Source: VAZQ01 sp963725185 (GTDB lineage Bacteria > Pseudomonadota > Alphaproteobacteria > Rhizobiales > Xanthobacteraceae). Taken from it: DNA of 64,000 bases. Positions 1-8,204 of this stretch are shown piece by piece. Every line of letters starts with the position of its first letter. Position 1 is the first letter of the stretch. Position numbers and translations under genes: made by a program. The notes under the pieces are model-generated. The model saw nothing but the letters and a program-made list of their open reading frames with translations, was not told the DNA's origin and did not search any database. The DNA lies in contig CAVRXO010000010.1 of the NCBI GenBank assembly GCA_963725185.1, positions 1-64,000 of the forward strand. The letters are read 5' to 3'.

Positions 1-4
1 CACG

Positions 5-457
5 ATGGCGCTGGCGTCCCTGGTGGTGGCGGGACCGGTCGCGGCCGAGCAGCTCAATGTCGAAGCGGCGCGGCAGTTCGTGGTCGGCAAGCTGTTCGCC
101 TTCAATTGCTTTGAAGGCACCCACGGCGCCGGCCGCATCTATGGCGACGGCTCGGTTGCGGGCACCGTCCAGTTCGGCGGCAGCGGCCCGCTCCGCTATG
201 TGGTGCTGCCGCCCGGAACGGTGCGCGCGCAGGGCGAGTTGGTCTGCGCCTCGGTCAACGGCCTGCCGCTGCAGCCGTGCTTCAATGTCGACAAGACCGA
301 CGCGCAAAGCTTCCGCGGCTCGATCTCGGGGCTACGCTTCGCCTATTGCGACTTCACCCGCCGCAACACCCGCCCCGCCATGGTGCGCACCTCCGAAGGC
401 CTGCGCACGCCGCTCGCGATCCATGCGGCCGCCATGTCGGAAGCCGCCGGCCAGTAG
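5..457 (+). CDS. Secreted hypothetical protein, probably 5'-truncated by the window edge
   Basis: The visible frame gives about 150 residues beginning with a short hydrophobic stretch ending in a VAAEQ-like signal-peptidase site. It lacks the positively charged n-region of a normal signal peptide, so the true start probably lies before the window. The mature part has four cysteines (in FNCFEG, LVCAS, QPCFN and YCDF), suggesting an exported, disulfide-stabilised small protein. I do not recognise a named domain. The reading frame is continuous to a TAG stop and is followed by a palindromic repeat and a terminator array. Confidence 0.6.
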   Translation: MALASLVVAGPVAAEQLNVEAARQFVVGKLFAFNCFEGTHGAGRIYGDGSVAGTVQFGGSGPLRYVVLPPGTVRAQGELVCASVNGLPLQPCFNVDKTDAQSFRGSISGLRFAYCDFTRRNTRPAMVRTSEGLRTPLAIHAAAMSEAAGQ

Positions 458-464
458 CGCCCCT

Positions 465-539
465 ACTTGTCCGGGCCTCGAGCCGGGACCGTTAAAGACT
501 CAGAGGTTGGTACGGTCCCGGGTCAAGCCCGGGACAAGT
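465..539. repeat. Imperfect inverted repeat, about 75 bp
   Basis: The arms at 465-492 and 512-539 are reverse complements at about 24 of 28 positions. Each arm carries its own CCGGG-rich inner palindrome. It sits just after the stop of the first gene and looks like one of the dispersed intergenic palindromes common in rhizobial genomes. It could fold as RNA at the 3' end of that gene. Confidence 0.7.
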
Positions 540-659
540 GTGGAACACTGGGGGCGCGCCCGCGGACTGCCGCGGGCATGAACCTTCGCGGCCGTGGCTG
601 CGACCAATGGGTGCCGGCCGCTTCATACCCCCCCGATCCCCCTGAATCGGCCGATGACT

Positions 660-743
660 CCTTGCCCCGCTTCGGTGGGGCCTTGCCCCGCTTCGGCGCG
701 GCCTTGCCCCGCTTCGGCGCGGCCTTGCCCCGCTCCGGCGGGG
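660..743 (+). repeat. Four tandem 21-bp hairpin units
   Basis: Four consecutive 21-bp units start at 660, 681, 702 and 723. Each contains ccttgccccgc, then a tccg or ttcg tetraloop, then a GC-rich return arm. Copies 2 and 3 are identical; 1 and 4 differ by a few bases. The last copy runs into six T residues and forms the terminator described separately, so the array appears to be a multiplied terminator hairpin. Confidence 0.85.
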
Positions 744-749
744 TTTTTT
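727..749 (+). terminator. Rho-independent terminator
   Basis: A GCCCCGC stem closes over a TCCG loop onto GCGGGG and is followed directly by T6 (744-749). It is the fourth unit of the 21-bp array. It would end plus-strand transcription coming from the secreted-protein gene and insulate the next gene at 853. Confidence 0.8.
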
Positions 750-852
750 CTGTTGGCCGGTTGCGCCCCGGGGGTGTCGGAGTCATCCTTCCAGTTACGC
801 CTGATCCAGTCCGCGACGCTCGGTTGCCGGGAGAACAGCGGGGTGTCGACCC

Positions 853-1578
853 ATGTTGCAGAAGCTCGACCATTTCACGCCGCTGTCGCGCGCGGTCGCG
901 TCGATCGATCGCGACTCCTACGCGGCGCGCTTCGCCATCTATGACCGCGAGCACAAGGCGCTGCTGCGGCGATTGGCGAACGCCGAGGAGCCGCTCTCCG
1001 ACGAGGACATCGTAAGAGAAGAGCAGGCCTTCCGCGACGCCATCCGGCGCATCGAATTCGCCGATGAGGACCACGAGCCGACGCTGGTCCCGCAGGACGA
1101 GCCGCTCGAGGCGCCGGCGCCGCGGCGCCCGCCGGTTTGGCCGCAAGTGCGTCCGCCGCGGCGCGAGGCCCCGGATGTGTCGATCTCGCCCGGCCTCGAT
1201 GATGTAGAGCCTGCCCGCGCGGTCGAGCCCCTGGTCGAATTCTCCAAGCCGCGCTCGGTCGCCCGACGGGTCGGGGAGCGCATGGCGCTCGCAGTCATCG
1301 CACTGGTTTTGGCCGGGATCGGGCTGTGGTTGCTCGCAGGGCGTCAGGACCAAGCGGCTAATCCGAGCTCCGCGCCTGGTGCGGATGAATCCACTGCGCC
1401 GGCGGCGTCGGACACTGCGACCGACGCGAAAGCTCAGCAGCCGAGTTGGTACTCGCCGGAGATGTTTTACGTCCCGCCGCCGATACCCTCGCAATCAGCT
1501 CCGCCACCCACGGGGGCGCCGCTCACCGACGTTCCGCTGCCGCTGCCGAGGCCGCGACAGCCGACCGACCAGCCTTGA
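853..1578 (+). CDS. Hypothetical membrane-anchored protein with one central TM helix
   Basis: This 241-residue protein has a charged, probably helical N-terminal part (residues 1-75) and a proline/arginine-rich linker. One hydrophobic segment follows at about residues 140-158, then a proline-, alanine- and serine-rich low-complexity tail. The topology suggests a cytoplasmic N-domain, a single membrane span and a disordered periplasmic tail. I recognise no enzymatic motif. The gene stands alone between a terminator array and a gene-poor stretch. The ATG at 853 is the first plausible start; the ribosome-binding site is weak. Confidence 0.65.
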   Translation: MLQKLDHFTPLSRAVASIDRDSYAARFAIYDREHKALLRRLANAEEPLSDEDIVREEQAFRDAIRRIEFADEDHEPTLVPQDEPLEAPAPRRPPVWPQVRPPRREAPDVSISPGLDDVEPARAVEPLVEFSKPRSVARRVGERMALAVIALVLAGIGLWLLAGRQDQAANPSSAPGADESTAPAASDTATDAKAQQPSWYSPEMFYVPPPIPSQSAPPPTGAPLTDVPLPLPRPRQPTDQP

Positions 1579-1960
1579 GGGTGTACGCCTGGTTCAGCAG
1601 AACGGCAGTAGATCGTCGGAAGGCCCACACGCCAGGGTCGACCCAAGCGACTTCCGCCTCCAATAGGGTCGAAGCGAGGGAGGGTCGTCTATCGCGAGCT
1701 GATTGCTCGCGGGATGGCCCCGACGCCGCAGGCAAGTTGCCGCCAACAGCCGGCGCTAGCGGCACAACTCTGCGACGGAGCTCGATCGGGCGCTGCCGAA
1801 CGAGATCTTCATACGGCTGGGAGTTCGCAAGCTTGCCGGTTGACCCCAACCCATCGAACCGCCCGGTGCGGACCCGCACGCCGGGTGGTGTGCGGCAGGG
1901 GGCGCGGCGGCCCAATCGCCGCGCCCTTTAAGCCGATCGATGATCAGGTCGGCGATCCCC
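1579..1960. other. Gene-poor stretch, 382 bp
   Basis: No reading frame here has convincing protein character on either strand. It lies between the convergent stops of the plus-strand hypothetical gene and the minus-strand outer-membrane protein. I see no clear hairpin with a T-tract. Confidence 0.5.
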
Positions 1961-2896
1961 TCAAGGCGCCAGGCGATAGTTCAATCCGGCGCGAAGAATG
2001 CTGTCGGTGAAGTGGGTGTTGACCGCTGCCGAGACGTTCGTCACCGCGGTGGTTTGGGTGCCGCCAGCTGCGGTGATAAGGGTGTTGGTGACGGTCGTTA
2101 CATTGGCGCCGGTTCCGAGGCCGGTACCAAAGCTGCCGTAGTCCGCGTAAAGATACTCGGCCTTCAGGGTCCATCGGTCCGTGATCGCTCCTTCGATGCC
2201 GGCGCCCACCGTCCAGCCCGCCCGGGTCGTGCTCGATCCGGCCGCCAGCAAGCTCACCCCGCTGACGCCGCTGACATAGGAAGAGTTGATCCGGCCGTAC
2301 GCCAAACCGCCTGTTGCGTAGAGCAGCACGCGCTCGCTCGGCAGCCAGCCGAGACGGCCGCGTACCGTACCGAACCATTTCAACGCCTCTGACGACGATC
2401 CGAAGGCGGAGCCGGCAGGGCAGCCCGCGAGACTGCAGCCGTTCTGGTCGCCGCGCTCACCGCTGTACTGCAAGTCGGCTTCGAGGCCGGCCAGCCATTG
2501 ACGATCGAATTGAGAATTGTATCCGATCTGCCCGCCGCCAATGAAGCCGTTCACATTGGCTGAGCCGATGGTGCCGGCCCCGCCGGTCGTTGTAGCGACC
2601 TGCGGGAATGTTTGTCCTGCCAGACCGCACACGGCGCCGGTGGTCGATCCCCCAATGGGGACGAGGGTGGCGAGATCGCGAAAGCACAAGGTCGTACTGG
2701 TGGTGCTCGAGGTATCGGTCTGACTTGTGTTCGCGCGGCCCCAGCTGTAGCCGGCATTGCCGCCGATATAGAACCCCGACCAGCTGTAAGGTGCCGCGAC
2801 CGCGACCGGAGCCTTCCTGTAGACCGGCATATCCGCCGCGACGGCCGAGGCCGCCAAGGCGAGAGTGATTGCAGATCCCAACAATAATGTTCGCAT
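1961..2896 (-). CDS. Outer-membrane beta-barrel protein, Omp31/Omp25-like
   Basis: The protein is about 311 residues from the ATG at 2896. It begins with a signal peptide (MRTLLLG, hydrophobic core, then AASAVAADMPVY). The following YSWSGFYIGGNAGYSWG block is typical of rhizobial Omp31-like porin-family barrels. The rest alternates short polar/aromatic strands with Gly/Ser/Thr loops. It ends with the amphipathic strand RAGLNYRLAP, although a terminal proline is not the classic aromatic barrel end. A longer upstream frame exists, but the residues before MRTLL are not signal-like. Role inferred: structural or surface protein of the outer membrane. Confidence 0.88.
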   Translation of the reverse strand: MRTLLLGSAITLALAASAVAADMPVYRKAPVAVAAPYSWSGFYIGGNAGYSWGRANTSQTDTSSTTSTTLCFRDLATLVPIGGSTTGAVCGLAGQTFPQVATTTGGAGTIGSANVNGFIGGGQIGYNSQFDRQWLAGLEADLQYSGERGDQNGCSLAGCPAGSAFGSSSEALKWFGTVRGRLGWLPSERVLLYATGGLAYGRINSSYVSGVSGVSLLAAGSSTTRAGWTVGAGIEGAITDRWTLKAEYLYADYGSFGTGLGTGANVTTVTNTLITAAGGTQTTAVTNVSAAVNTHFTDSILRAGLNYRLAP

Positions 2897-3016
2897 TGGT
2901 GCCCCCGAGGGTCGGAATCGACCACGTTTCGAAGGCCGCAGGCTAGCACCACAATCCATTCAGGGGGGTACCATTTAGGCAACAGGTCCGACCTAATCGT
3001 ACCGCCTGGGCTATCG

Positions 3017-3066
3017 AGCTTGCTCAGGAGCGGCCGCCGAAGCGTAGCCCCGCCGAGGGGCGCTCC
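3017..3066. repeat. Dispersed 50-bp palindromic repeat, copy 1
   Basis: It matches the sequence at 5914-5963 with few differences (core gagcggccgccgaagcg and a ccgccgaggg return arm). It lies immediately after the stop of the DUF2339 gene. The GAGCG/CGCTC ends can pair, giving a 3'-end hairpin. Confidence 0.8.
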
Positions 3067-5850
3067 CTAAACGCCGCCACTTTGTGGCGATGCGGCTGCC
3101 TCGGCGCCGATCGGCCGAAACAGCAGCCGCTGATAGAGCCAGCCGATGCCGAGCAGCACGATGCCGAGACCGATGAAGGACAGCGCCTGGTAGATGCCGG
3201 TGAGATTGGACATGTCCACCAGGAAGACCTTGAGCACGGTAAGGATGGTGACGGCCGCCGAGGCAAATCGCACCGGCCGCGAGCGCAAGGCGACGCCGGC
3301 GGCGAGGAGCACGACCCCGAAGGCGAGCCAGACCGCCGAATACGTATATTGCTCGGCATCGCTGGTCGGGCCGGTCAATACCGGACCGTGATAGAACCGC
3401 GTCACCTGCAGCGTGATATAGCCGAGCGCCAGCGCGACCGCCGCAATTGCCGCGGTGGCGCTGTAGGCGCGCGGCCGCGCCCCGCGCGAAACCAGCGCCA
3501 GCACGCCGGCCAGCAGCGCCGGCACGCCGTAGCCCAACAGAATGAGATTGACGAACCGGCCTCCGACCGGCTCGCCGGTGAGCGCGGGGTTCTGGTCGAA
3601 GCCGAGGCCGAGCACGATGCCGACAAGCGCGAGCGCCGCCAGCGCCAGCGCGGCGACATCGTGCACCACGCTGCGCGTGCGCAGGCGCAAGCGTTCGAGG
3701 CCGATGGCCAGCGCCAGCGCGACCGATACGTCGAGCGCGACTTCGGTGAGGCCGGTGGCCGGGCGGTACACGTCGCCGCCGGTCACGAAGTGGCGGATCT
3801 CGAGGACGGCGAGCAGCACCGTGAACAGGATGGCCGCCAGATCAACCGCGCGCGCCGCTGCGTCGTCGGCGCGCCGCCGCAGCCGATGGCCGGCGAGCCA
3901 GAACGCGGCGGCCGGAATGCCGTAGCCATAGAGCAGCCAATTGAAGATCGGCACCGTGCCGACGTCCGCTCCCACGATGCGCGGCTCGCGCGCGATCCGC
4001 GCCAGCACCAACCCGGTGATGATGGCGGCGAGCGAGCGCAAGGCCGGTAGTGGCCGCTGCTCGGCAATCCATGCAATGCCGGGCACCATCAGGGCGAGGC
4101 CGATCGTGAGCCAGCCTCGGTCGAGCGCCATGGTCAGCGCCAGTGCCAGCGCCGCCACCGCGCCGGTCGCGAAAATCGCGCCGGAGGCGGCGAGGCCGGG
4201 CCGCGGCGCGCGACGGTTCAGCGCTTCGGTCGCGGCGGCAGCCAGGGCCGCCAGCAGCAATGCGACGCTGGCGAACGGGACCGAGCGATCGAAGTCGGCG
4301 ATGCGGTAGTAGAGCGCGGCCAGAATGGCGAGCGGCACGAAGACCGCCGAGCCGCTCCACAGCATCGCCAAAAGCGGGCGCTCGGAACGTCCTTGCGCCA
4401 GAAATCCGGCGCCCGCGAACAGGAACGAAAAGCCGATGCCGAGCACCAGATGCCAGCCGAATTGCGCCTGCTCCGGTTCCGGCACCACCCCGGCCGCCGG
4501 TCCCGCGGGCGCGATGAGATGGAGAATGTCGGTGTTGACCGCCCATTGTGCGAACACGATGGCGACCAGCGCGCCGGCCGCCGGCACCGCCGCGGTCGCC
4601 GGCTGCGAGCGCCAGGCGATGGCGCAGGTGGCGACCACCAGCGCGCTCATCACGCCGAGCGCCAACGGATCGTGCCGGCTCGCCAGCACCAGGAGCGTCG
4701 CGGCCGCGAGATAAGCGGCGAGCGCTCCGGAGGATACCGCATCGAGCCGCCCCGGTTGCGCCGGCGGCCCATAGATCAATCCCGAGACGATCAGAAGCGC
4801 GGCGAGCGCAAAGCCCACCACGACGTGGAAGGCGTGCGCCGGCAGGGCATCGACACGCGCGTCGGCGATCCCGGGAAACGTCCACAGCACGGCAAAAACG
4901 ATGGCGGTGACGGCGAGCCACCGCCACATCCGCAGCCGCGCCAGCGCAAAGGCGGCGGCGGTCACCACCGCGAGATAGACGTAGAGCGACCAATAATCGG
5001 GATGGTCGGAGGCGACCAGGAGCGGCGTCACATAGGCGCCGACCAGGCCCAGGCCGGCCAGCGCCGGTCCATGCAGCAGCGCGGCCGCGAGCGTCGCCAG
5101 CGCGACCACACCGAGAAGCAGGAAAGCAGCGGCCGGCGCGAGGAAGCCGTAGAGCGCATAGGCCGCATAGACGTCCGCATACGCGATGGTGGTGCCGACA
5201 GCGGTGAGAATGCTTGGAATATGCGCGCTCGGCAGGCCGGAAATGCCGCTCGCCCGCTCGTTCCGCCGCGCCCACTCGCCGGCCGCGACCAACGCGATCG
5301 CCAGCAGGGCACCGAGCGTTACCCGCACGCCCGGCCCGATCAGGCCTTGCTCGATCGAATAGCGCACCAGAAAGAAGCCGCCGAGCGCCAGCGCGAGGCC
5401 GCCGATCCAGACCACCCACTGGGTGCCGAAGCGTTCCTCCAAGCCCATGGCGGGTGGCACCGGCCCGGCCGCGGGCGTCGGCGCGAGCGCGGGCTCCGGC
5501 AGCTCGGGCACAGGCGGTTCCGGCATGTGCGGCGATGGTTGGACTGTGGGAGGCGGAATGGAAACCGGCTGGGAGTTGGCAGGCTGGCCTTGTTCTGCAA
5601 GTCGCTCGAAGGCTGCAGGCTGCTCTGGGGCTACAGGCCGTTCCGGTGCCACCGGCCGCTCTGGCGGCGGTCGTATCGACGATGCAGCGACCGCTGTCGA
5701 GAGCTCGTCGAATTGGCGCTCGAACCGGATCAATCGCCGCTCGAGCAGCTGCAGCCGGTCGCGCGTCCCGATCGCGATCACCATGCCGGCGATGGCGGCA
5801 ATCGGCACGCCAAGCAGGAGAAGCCCCAGCAGAACGATCAGCGGTTCCAC
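3067..5850 (-). CDS. DUF2339 polytopic membrane protein
   Basis: This is a 927-residue protein. An N-terminal helix (residues 5-28) is followed by a short coiled segment (QLLERRLIRFERQFDEL) and a proline-rich linker to about residue 130. About 25 hydrophobic segments then extend to the C-terminus. This order (single helix, coiled coil, Pro-rich linker, very many TM helices) is the signature of DUF2339 proteins, whose function is unknown. The length fits the family. It is flanked on both sides by copies of one 50-bp palindrome. The ATG at 5850 is preceded by a short intergenic gap from the NrtR-like gene, so co-transcription with the upstream row is possible. Confidence 0.9.
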   Translation of the reverse strand: MEPLIVLLGLLLLGVPIAAIAGMVIAIGTRDRLQLLERRLIRFERQFDELSTAVAASSIRPPPERPVAPERPVAPEQPAAFERLAEQGQPANSQPVSIPPPTVQPSPHMPEPPVPELPEPALAPTPAAGPVPPAMGLEERFGTQWVVWIGGLALALGGFFLVRYSIEQGLIGPGVRVTLGALLAIALVAAGEWARRNERASGISGLPSAHIPSILTAVGTTIAYADVYAAYALYGFLAPAAAFLLLGVVALATLAAALLHGPALAGLGLVGAYVTPLLVASDHPDYWSLYVYLAVVTAAAFALARLRMWRWLAVTAIVFAVLWTFPGIADARVDALPAHAFHVVVGFALAALLIVSGLIYGPPAQPGRLDAVSSGALAAYLAAATLLVLASRHDPLALGVMSALVVATCAIAWRSQPATAAVPAAGALVAIVFAQWAVNTDILHLIAPAGPAAGVVPEPEQAQFGWHLVLGIGFSFLFAGAGFLAQGRSERPLLAMLWSGSAVFVPLAILAALYYRIADFDRSVPFASVALLLAALAAAATEALNRRAPRPGLAASGAIFATGAVAALALALTMALDRGWLTIGLALMVPGIAWIAEQRPLPALRSLAAIITGLVLARIAREPRIVGADVGTVPIFNWLLYGYGIPAAAFWLAGHRLRRRADDAAARAVDLAAILFTVLLAVLEIRHFVTGGDVYRPATGLTEVALDVSVALALAIGLERLRLRTRSVVHDVAALALAALALVGIVLGLGFDQNPALTGEPVGGRFVNLILLGYGVPALLAGVLALVSRGARPRAYSATAAIAAVALALGYITLQVTRFYHGPVLTGPTSDAEQYTYSAVWLAFGVVLLAAGVALRSRPVRFASAAVTILTVLKVFLVDMSNLTGIYQALSFIGLGIVLLGIGWLYQRLLFRPIGAEAAASPQSGGV

Positions 5851-5913
5851 GAATTCGCCCCCCGGCGGCCGGTTCGGCCGAGCGGATGCTACGTCAGGCG
5901 CAGCGCGCGCGGA

Positions 5914-5963
5914 AGCTTGCTCACGAGCGGCCGCCGAAGCGCAGTCCCGCCGAGGGCCGCTCC
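5914..5963. repeat. Dispersed 50-bp palindromic repeat, copy 2
   Basis: This is the second copy of the element at 3017-3066. Here it overlaps the 3' end of the NrtR-like gene, so its minus-strand reading contributes the last residues (ERPSAGLRFGGRS). The same peptide would be read from copy 1, which shows the tail is repeat-encoded rather than family-derived. Confidence 0.8.
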
Positions 5964-6946
5964 TGGGCGACCTCGCGGCGAAAGCGGTAGAGCGCCGCCG
6001 GCCGTCCGCCGGTCGCGGTCGACGTCTCTCCGGTCGGCTCGACCAGCGCGGCGCTCTCCACCAGCCGCCGGAAATTCTGCTTGTGCAGGTGGCGTCCGGA
6101 AATCGCCTCGACGGTGCGCTGGATCTCGGTCAGCGTGAATTCCTGCGCCATCAGCTCGAACACGACCGGGCGGTATTTGAGCTTGGCGCGCAGGCGCGCG
6201 ATGGCGGTGGCCAGGATGCGGCGGTGATCCATGCGCATCGGTTCGCCAAGCACCGGCAGCTTGCGACGCGCCAGCGCCGCCTCCCGGCCGTCGCGCCGGG
6301 CCTCCTCGACCAGGCCGGCTTCGTAGAGCAGCTCATAGCGGTCGAGGATCTTTTCCTCATCCCAGGGACTGCCGTCGCCGAAGCAGAGGCGCAGCCGCTC
6401 GCGCCGGCCGAGCGCGCGCCCGGGCTCCGGCCGGTTGGAGCGTCCGGCCCATTCGCGCAGCAGCGGCAGGATCGTGGCGTCGAGAATCTTCGGGCGCTGC
6501 TCGCGCCAGTCTTCCCACGGAAAGAACCGGTACCAGGGCTCGAAACCGGCCCCCGCCGCGCGCAGCGGCGTGACGTTCTCGGGCCGCCGCGTCAGCGCCA
6601 AGTAGCCGATCGACACCATGTGGGCGCCGGTATCGCCGGGCCGCGCATGGCGGCCGCGGTCGCCGAACGTATAGAGCTGCTCCACATAGCCGACGGTCAG
6701 GCCGGTCTGGGCCTCGACCCAGGCGCGCAGCCCGATCTCGAAAGTGCGATGCGCGATCGGATCGAAGGGACCAAACGGCAGTCCGGCGCGCGGCTCGTCC
6801 TTGCCGCCATCGCCAGCGGGCTCGCCGGCCACGGGGTCGCCCGCGACCAAGTCGCCCGCGACCAGGATGGCAGGCTCATCGCCTTCGACGGCGACGATCG
6901 CGGCGGTAAGCCCGATCTCGATCGGCGTCAGCGGGGTCTCGGGCAT
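5921..6946 (-). CDS. NrtR-like Nudix-related transcriptional regulator (NAD regulator)
   Basis: The 341-residue protein has an N-terminal Nudix-like fold without a recognisable catalytic Nudix box. A C-terminal winged-helix segment follows at about residues 236-310 (RILATAIARLRAKLKYRP, VVFELMAQEFTLTEIQ, LHKQNFRRLVE). This matches NrtR-type regulators, which bind ADP-ribose and control NAD metabolism. The final dozen residues are encoded by a dispersed palindrome. It is the last gene of a closely packed minus-strand row, 30 bp after the tyrosine phosphatase. A target operator cannot be identified here. Confidence 0.82.
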   Translation of the reverse strand: MPETPLTPIEIGLTAAIVAVEGDEPAILVAGDLVAGDPVAGEPAGDGGKDEPRAGLPFGPFDPIAHRTFEIGLRAWVEAQTGLTVGYVEQLYTFGDRGRHARPGDTGAHMVSIGYLALTRRPENVTPLRAAGAGFEPWYRFFPWEDWREQRPKILDATILPLLREWAGRSNRPEPGRALGRRERLRLCFGDGSPWDEEKILDRYELLYEAGLVEEARRDGREAALARRKLPVLGEPMRMDHRRILATAIARLRAKLKYRPVVFELMAQEFTLTEIQRTVEAISGRHLHKQNFRRLVESAALVEPTGETSTATGGRPAALYRFRREVAQERPSAGLRFGGRS

Positions 6947-6976
6947 GGCGGATCATACCACGTGCCGAATGCGCGC

Positions 6977-7483
6977 TCATTCGACGTCGAGCCGGAACGG
7001 TTCGCCCTCGAAAGCCGTGGCGCCGAGGCCGATCTCCTCGATCGCCCTGGTCATGCGGCCGCCGCGCCCGAGCGCGCGATCGGCCAGCGCGACGATGCGG
7101 ACATTCGGCGTCGCGGTCGCCGAGGCGAGGCGCAGCCGGCGCGCGATCGCAAGCTCGTTGCGGTGGGGATTGAGCGCGCAGGCCGCCACATAGGCGCCCG
7201 CGGTGGACCGGCTGATGCCGGCATAGCAATGCATCACCAGCGGCGCCGCCCGGTCCCAGCTGCGTACGAAGGCGAGGAGCCTGGTGACATGCTCGTCGGC
7301 CGGCGCGATGTAGCCCTCGAGCGGGCCCGAAATGTCGTCCATGCCGAGAATGAGGTGATTTTCCGAGCTGATGCCGCCCGGGCGCTGCACCCGGTCGACG
7401 TCCTTGAGCAGGGTCACCACATGGCGCGCGCCCGTCGCCGCGACGGTCTCATGCAGGCGCGCCAGGGAGCAAACGTGAATCAT
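6977..7483 (-). CDS. Tyrosine phosphatase-like protein
   Basis: The 168-residue protein contains HCYAGISRS, the HCX5R phosphatase P-loop (Cys86, Arg92). Asp residues upstream (around 50-63) could supply the general acid. The length and single domain fit the small cysteine-phosphatase family found next to NrtR-type regulators in rhizobia. It sits between the HD hydrolase (55 bp upstream) and the NrtR-like gene (30 bp downstream), so it is probably in the same operon. The substrate is unknown; a nucleotide-metabolism role is only a neighbourhood guess. Confidence 0.82.
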   Translation of the reverse strand: MIHVCSLARLHETVAATGARHVVTLLKDVDRVQRPGGISSENHLILGMDDISGPLEGYIAPADEHVTRLLAFVRSWDRAAPLVMHCYAGISRSTAGAYVAACALNPHRNELAIARRLRLASATATPNVRIVALADRALGRGGRMTRAIEEIGLGATAFEGEPFRLDVE

Positions 7484-7538
7484 GCCGGGCTTGGTTCCTC
7501 ACTATCGATATGGGGGGCCGGATTTCGGTGGCAACGCG

Positions 7539-8150
7539 TCACTCTCCCACCAGCCGGGCGAAACGCTCGAGATAGCGCGCTTGCGCGATCTCGGCGGGCC
7601 AGGGCGTGAGATAGTCCCGTTCGAGCGCGGCCGACAAGTCCGGCGGGCGGCCGAAGAAGCGGCCTGCTTCGGTCTTGGCGAAGCCGGCGAGCCGCGTCGC
7701 TTCCAGATAGGCGGCGGCGCGGTCGGCCGCCTTGATCAGCTCCAGCAGATTTTGCGGCAGCACGACCGGCAAGCCGAAGCGCAGATGGATCGCCGCCAGG
7801 AGCCGCGCCTCGACGCTCTTGTAGGCGTCCCCGATCACCACCTTGAAGGGCGAGATCATGTCGCCGATCACATATTCGGGAGCATCGTGCAGCAGCGCGG
7901 CGAGACGATGCGGCCGGCTGAGGCGCACGCGCTGGCGGGCGATGGTCTCGACCAGGAGCGAATGCTGGGCCACCGAGTAGATATTGGCGCCGATGGTCTG
8001 GCCGTTCCAGCGCGCGACGCGCGCGAGCCCATGCGCGATGTCCGCGACCTCGATGTCGAGCGGGGAAGGGTCGAGCAGATCGAGCCGGCGTCCCGACAGC
8101 ATGCGCTGCCAGGCGCGCGGGGCCGCGCTCGCGGCGCGCTCCGCGCTCAT
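7539..8150 (-). CDS. HD-domain hydrolase, YfbR-like
   Basis: The 203-residue protein carries the HD metal set: His63 (SVAQHSLLV), His88-Asp89 (LLHDAPE) and a distal Asp143 (KAADRAAAY). This arrangement and size match YfbR-type HD phosphohydrolases, which remove phosphate from deoxynucleoside monophosphates. The start codon lies inside a 23-bp tandem triplication, so the beginning of the coding sequence (MSAER) is present three times in the DNA. Two extra copies upstream make 8-codon mini-ORFs. The gene is translationally linked to tag through this chain. Confidence 0.85.
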   Translation of the reverse strand: MSAERAASAAPRAWQRMLSGRRLDLLDPSPLDIEVADIAHGLARVARWNGQTIGANIYSVAQHSLLVETIARQRVRLSRPHRLAALLHDAPEYVIGDMISPFKVVIGDAYKSVEARLLAAIHLRFGLPVVLPQNLLELIKAADRAAAYLEATRLAGFAKTEAGRFFGRPPDLSAALERDYLTPWPAEIAQARYLERFARLVGE

Positions 8151-8204
8151 GTTTGGGAGCGCTCCGCGCTCATCGTTGGACGCGCTCCGCGCTCATGACT
8201 GGGC
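8136..8204. repeat. Three tandem 23-bp repeats at the tag / HD-hydrolase junction
   Basis: The 15-bp core gcgctccgcgctcat recurs at 8136, 8159 and 8182 with an exact 23-bp period. The spacers are nearly identical (gtttggga, cgttggac, gactgggc). On the minus strand each core reads ATG-AGC-GCG-GAG-CGC, that is MSAER. Because 23 is not a multiple of three, the extra copies are out of frame with the hydrolase. Confidence 0.9.
8147..8196 (-). other. Two ATGA-coupled 8-codon mini-ORFs
   Basis: Reading the minus strand from the tag stop, an ATG at 8196 opens MSAERVQR and stops at 8170. The ATG at 8173 overlaps that stop, opens MSAERSQT and stops at 8147. The hydrolase ATG at 8150 overlaps the second stop. 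All three junctions, and the tag stop itself, are ATGA overlaps. The tandem repeat created this chain; whether it is translated is unknown. Confidence 0.6.

Noticed and set aside
4393..6138. Long plus-strand open frame opposite the DUF2339 gene
   Set aside because: It is rich in Arg, Gly, Asp and Gln with no domain, and it is the antisense of a convincing membrane protein. High GC in third positions commonly opens such frames.
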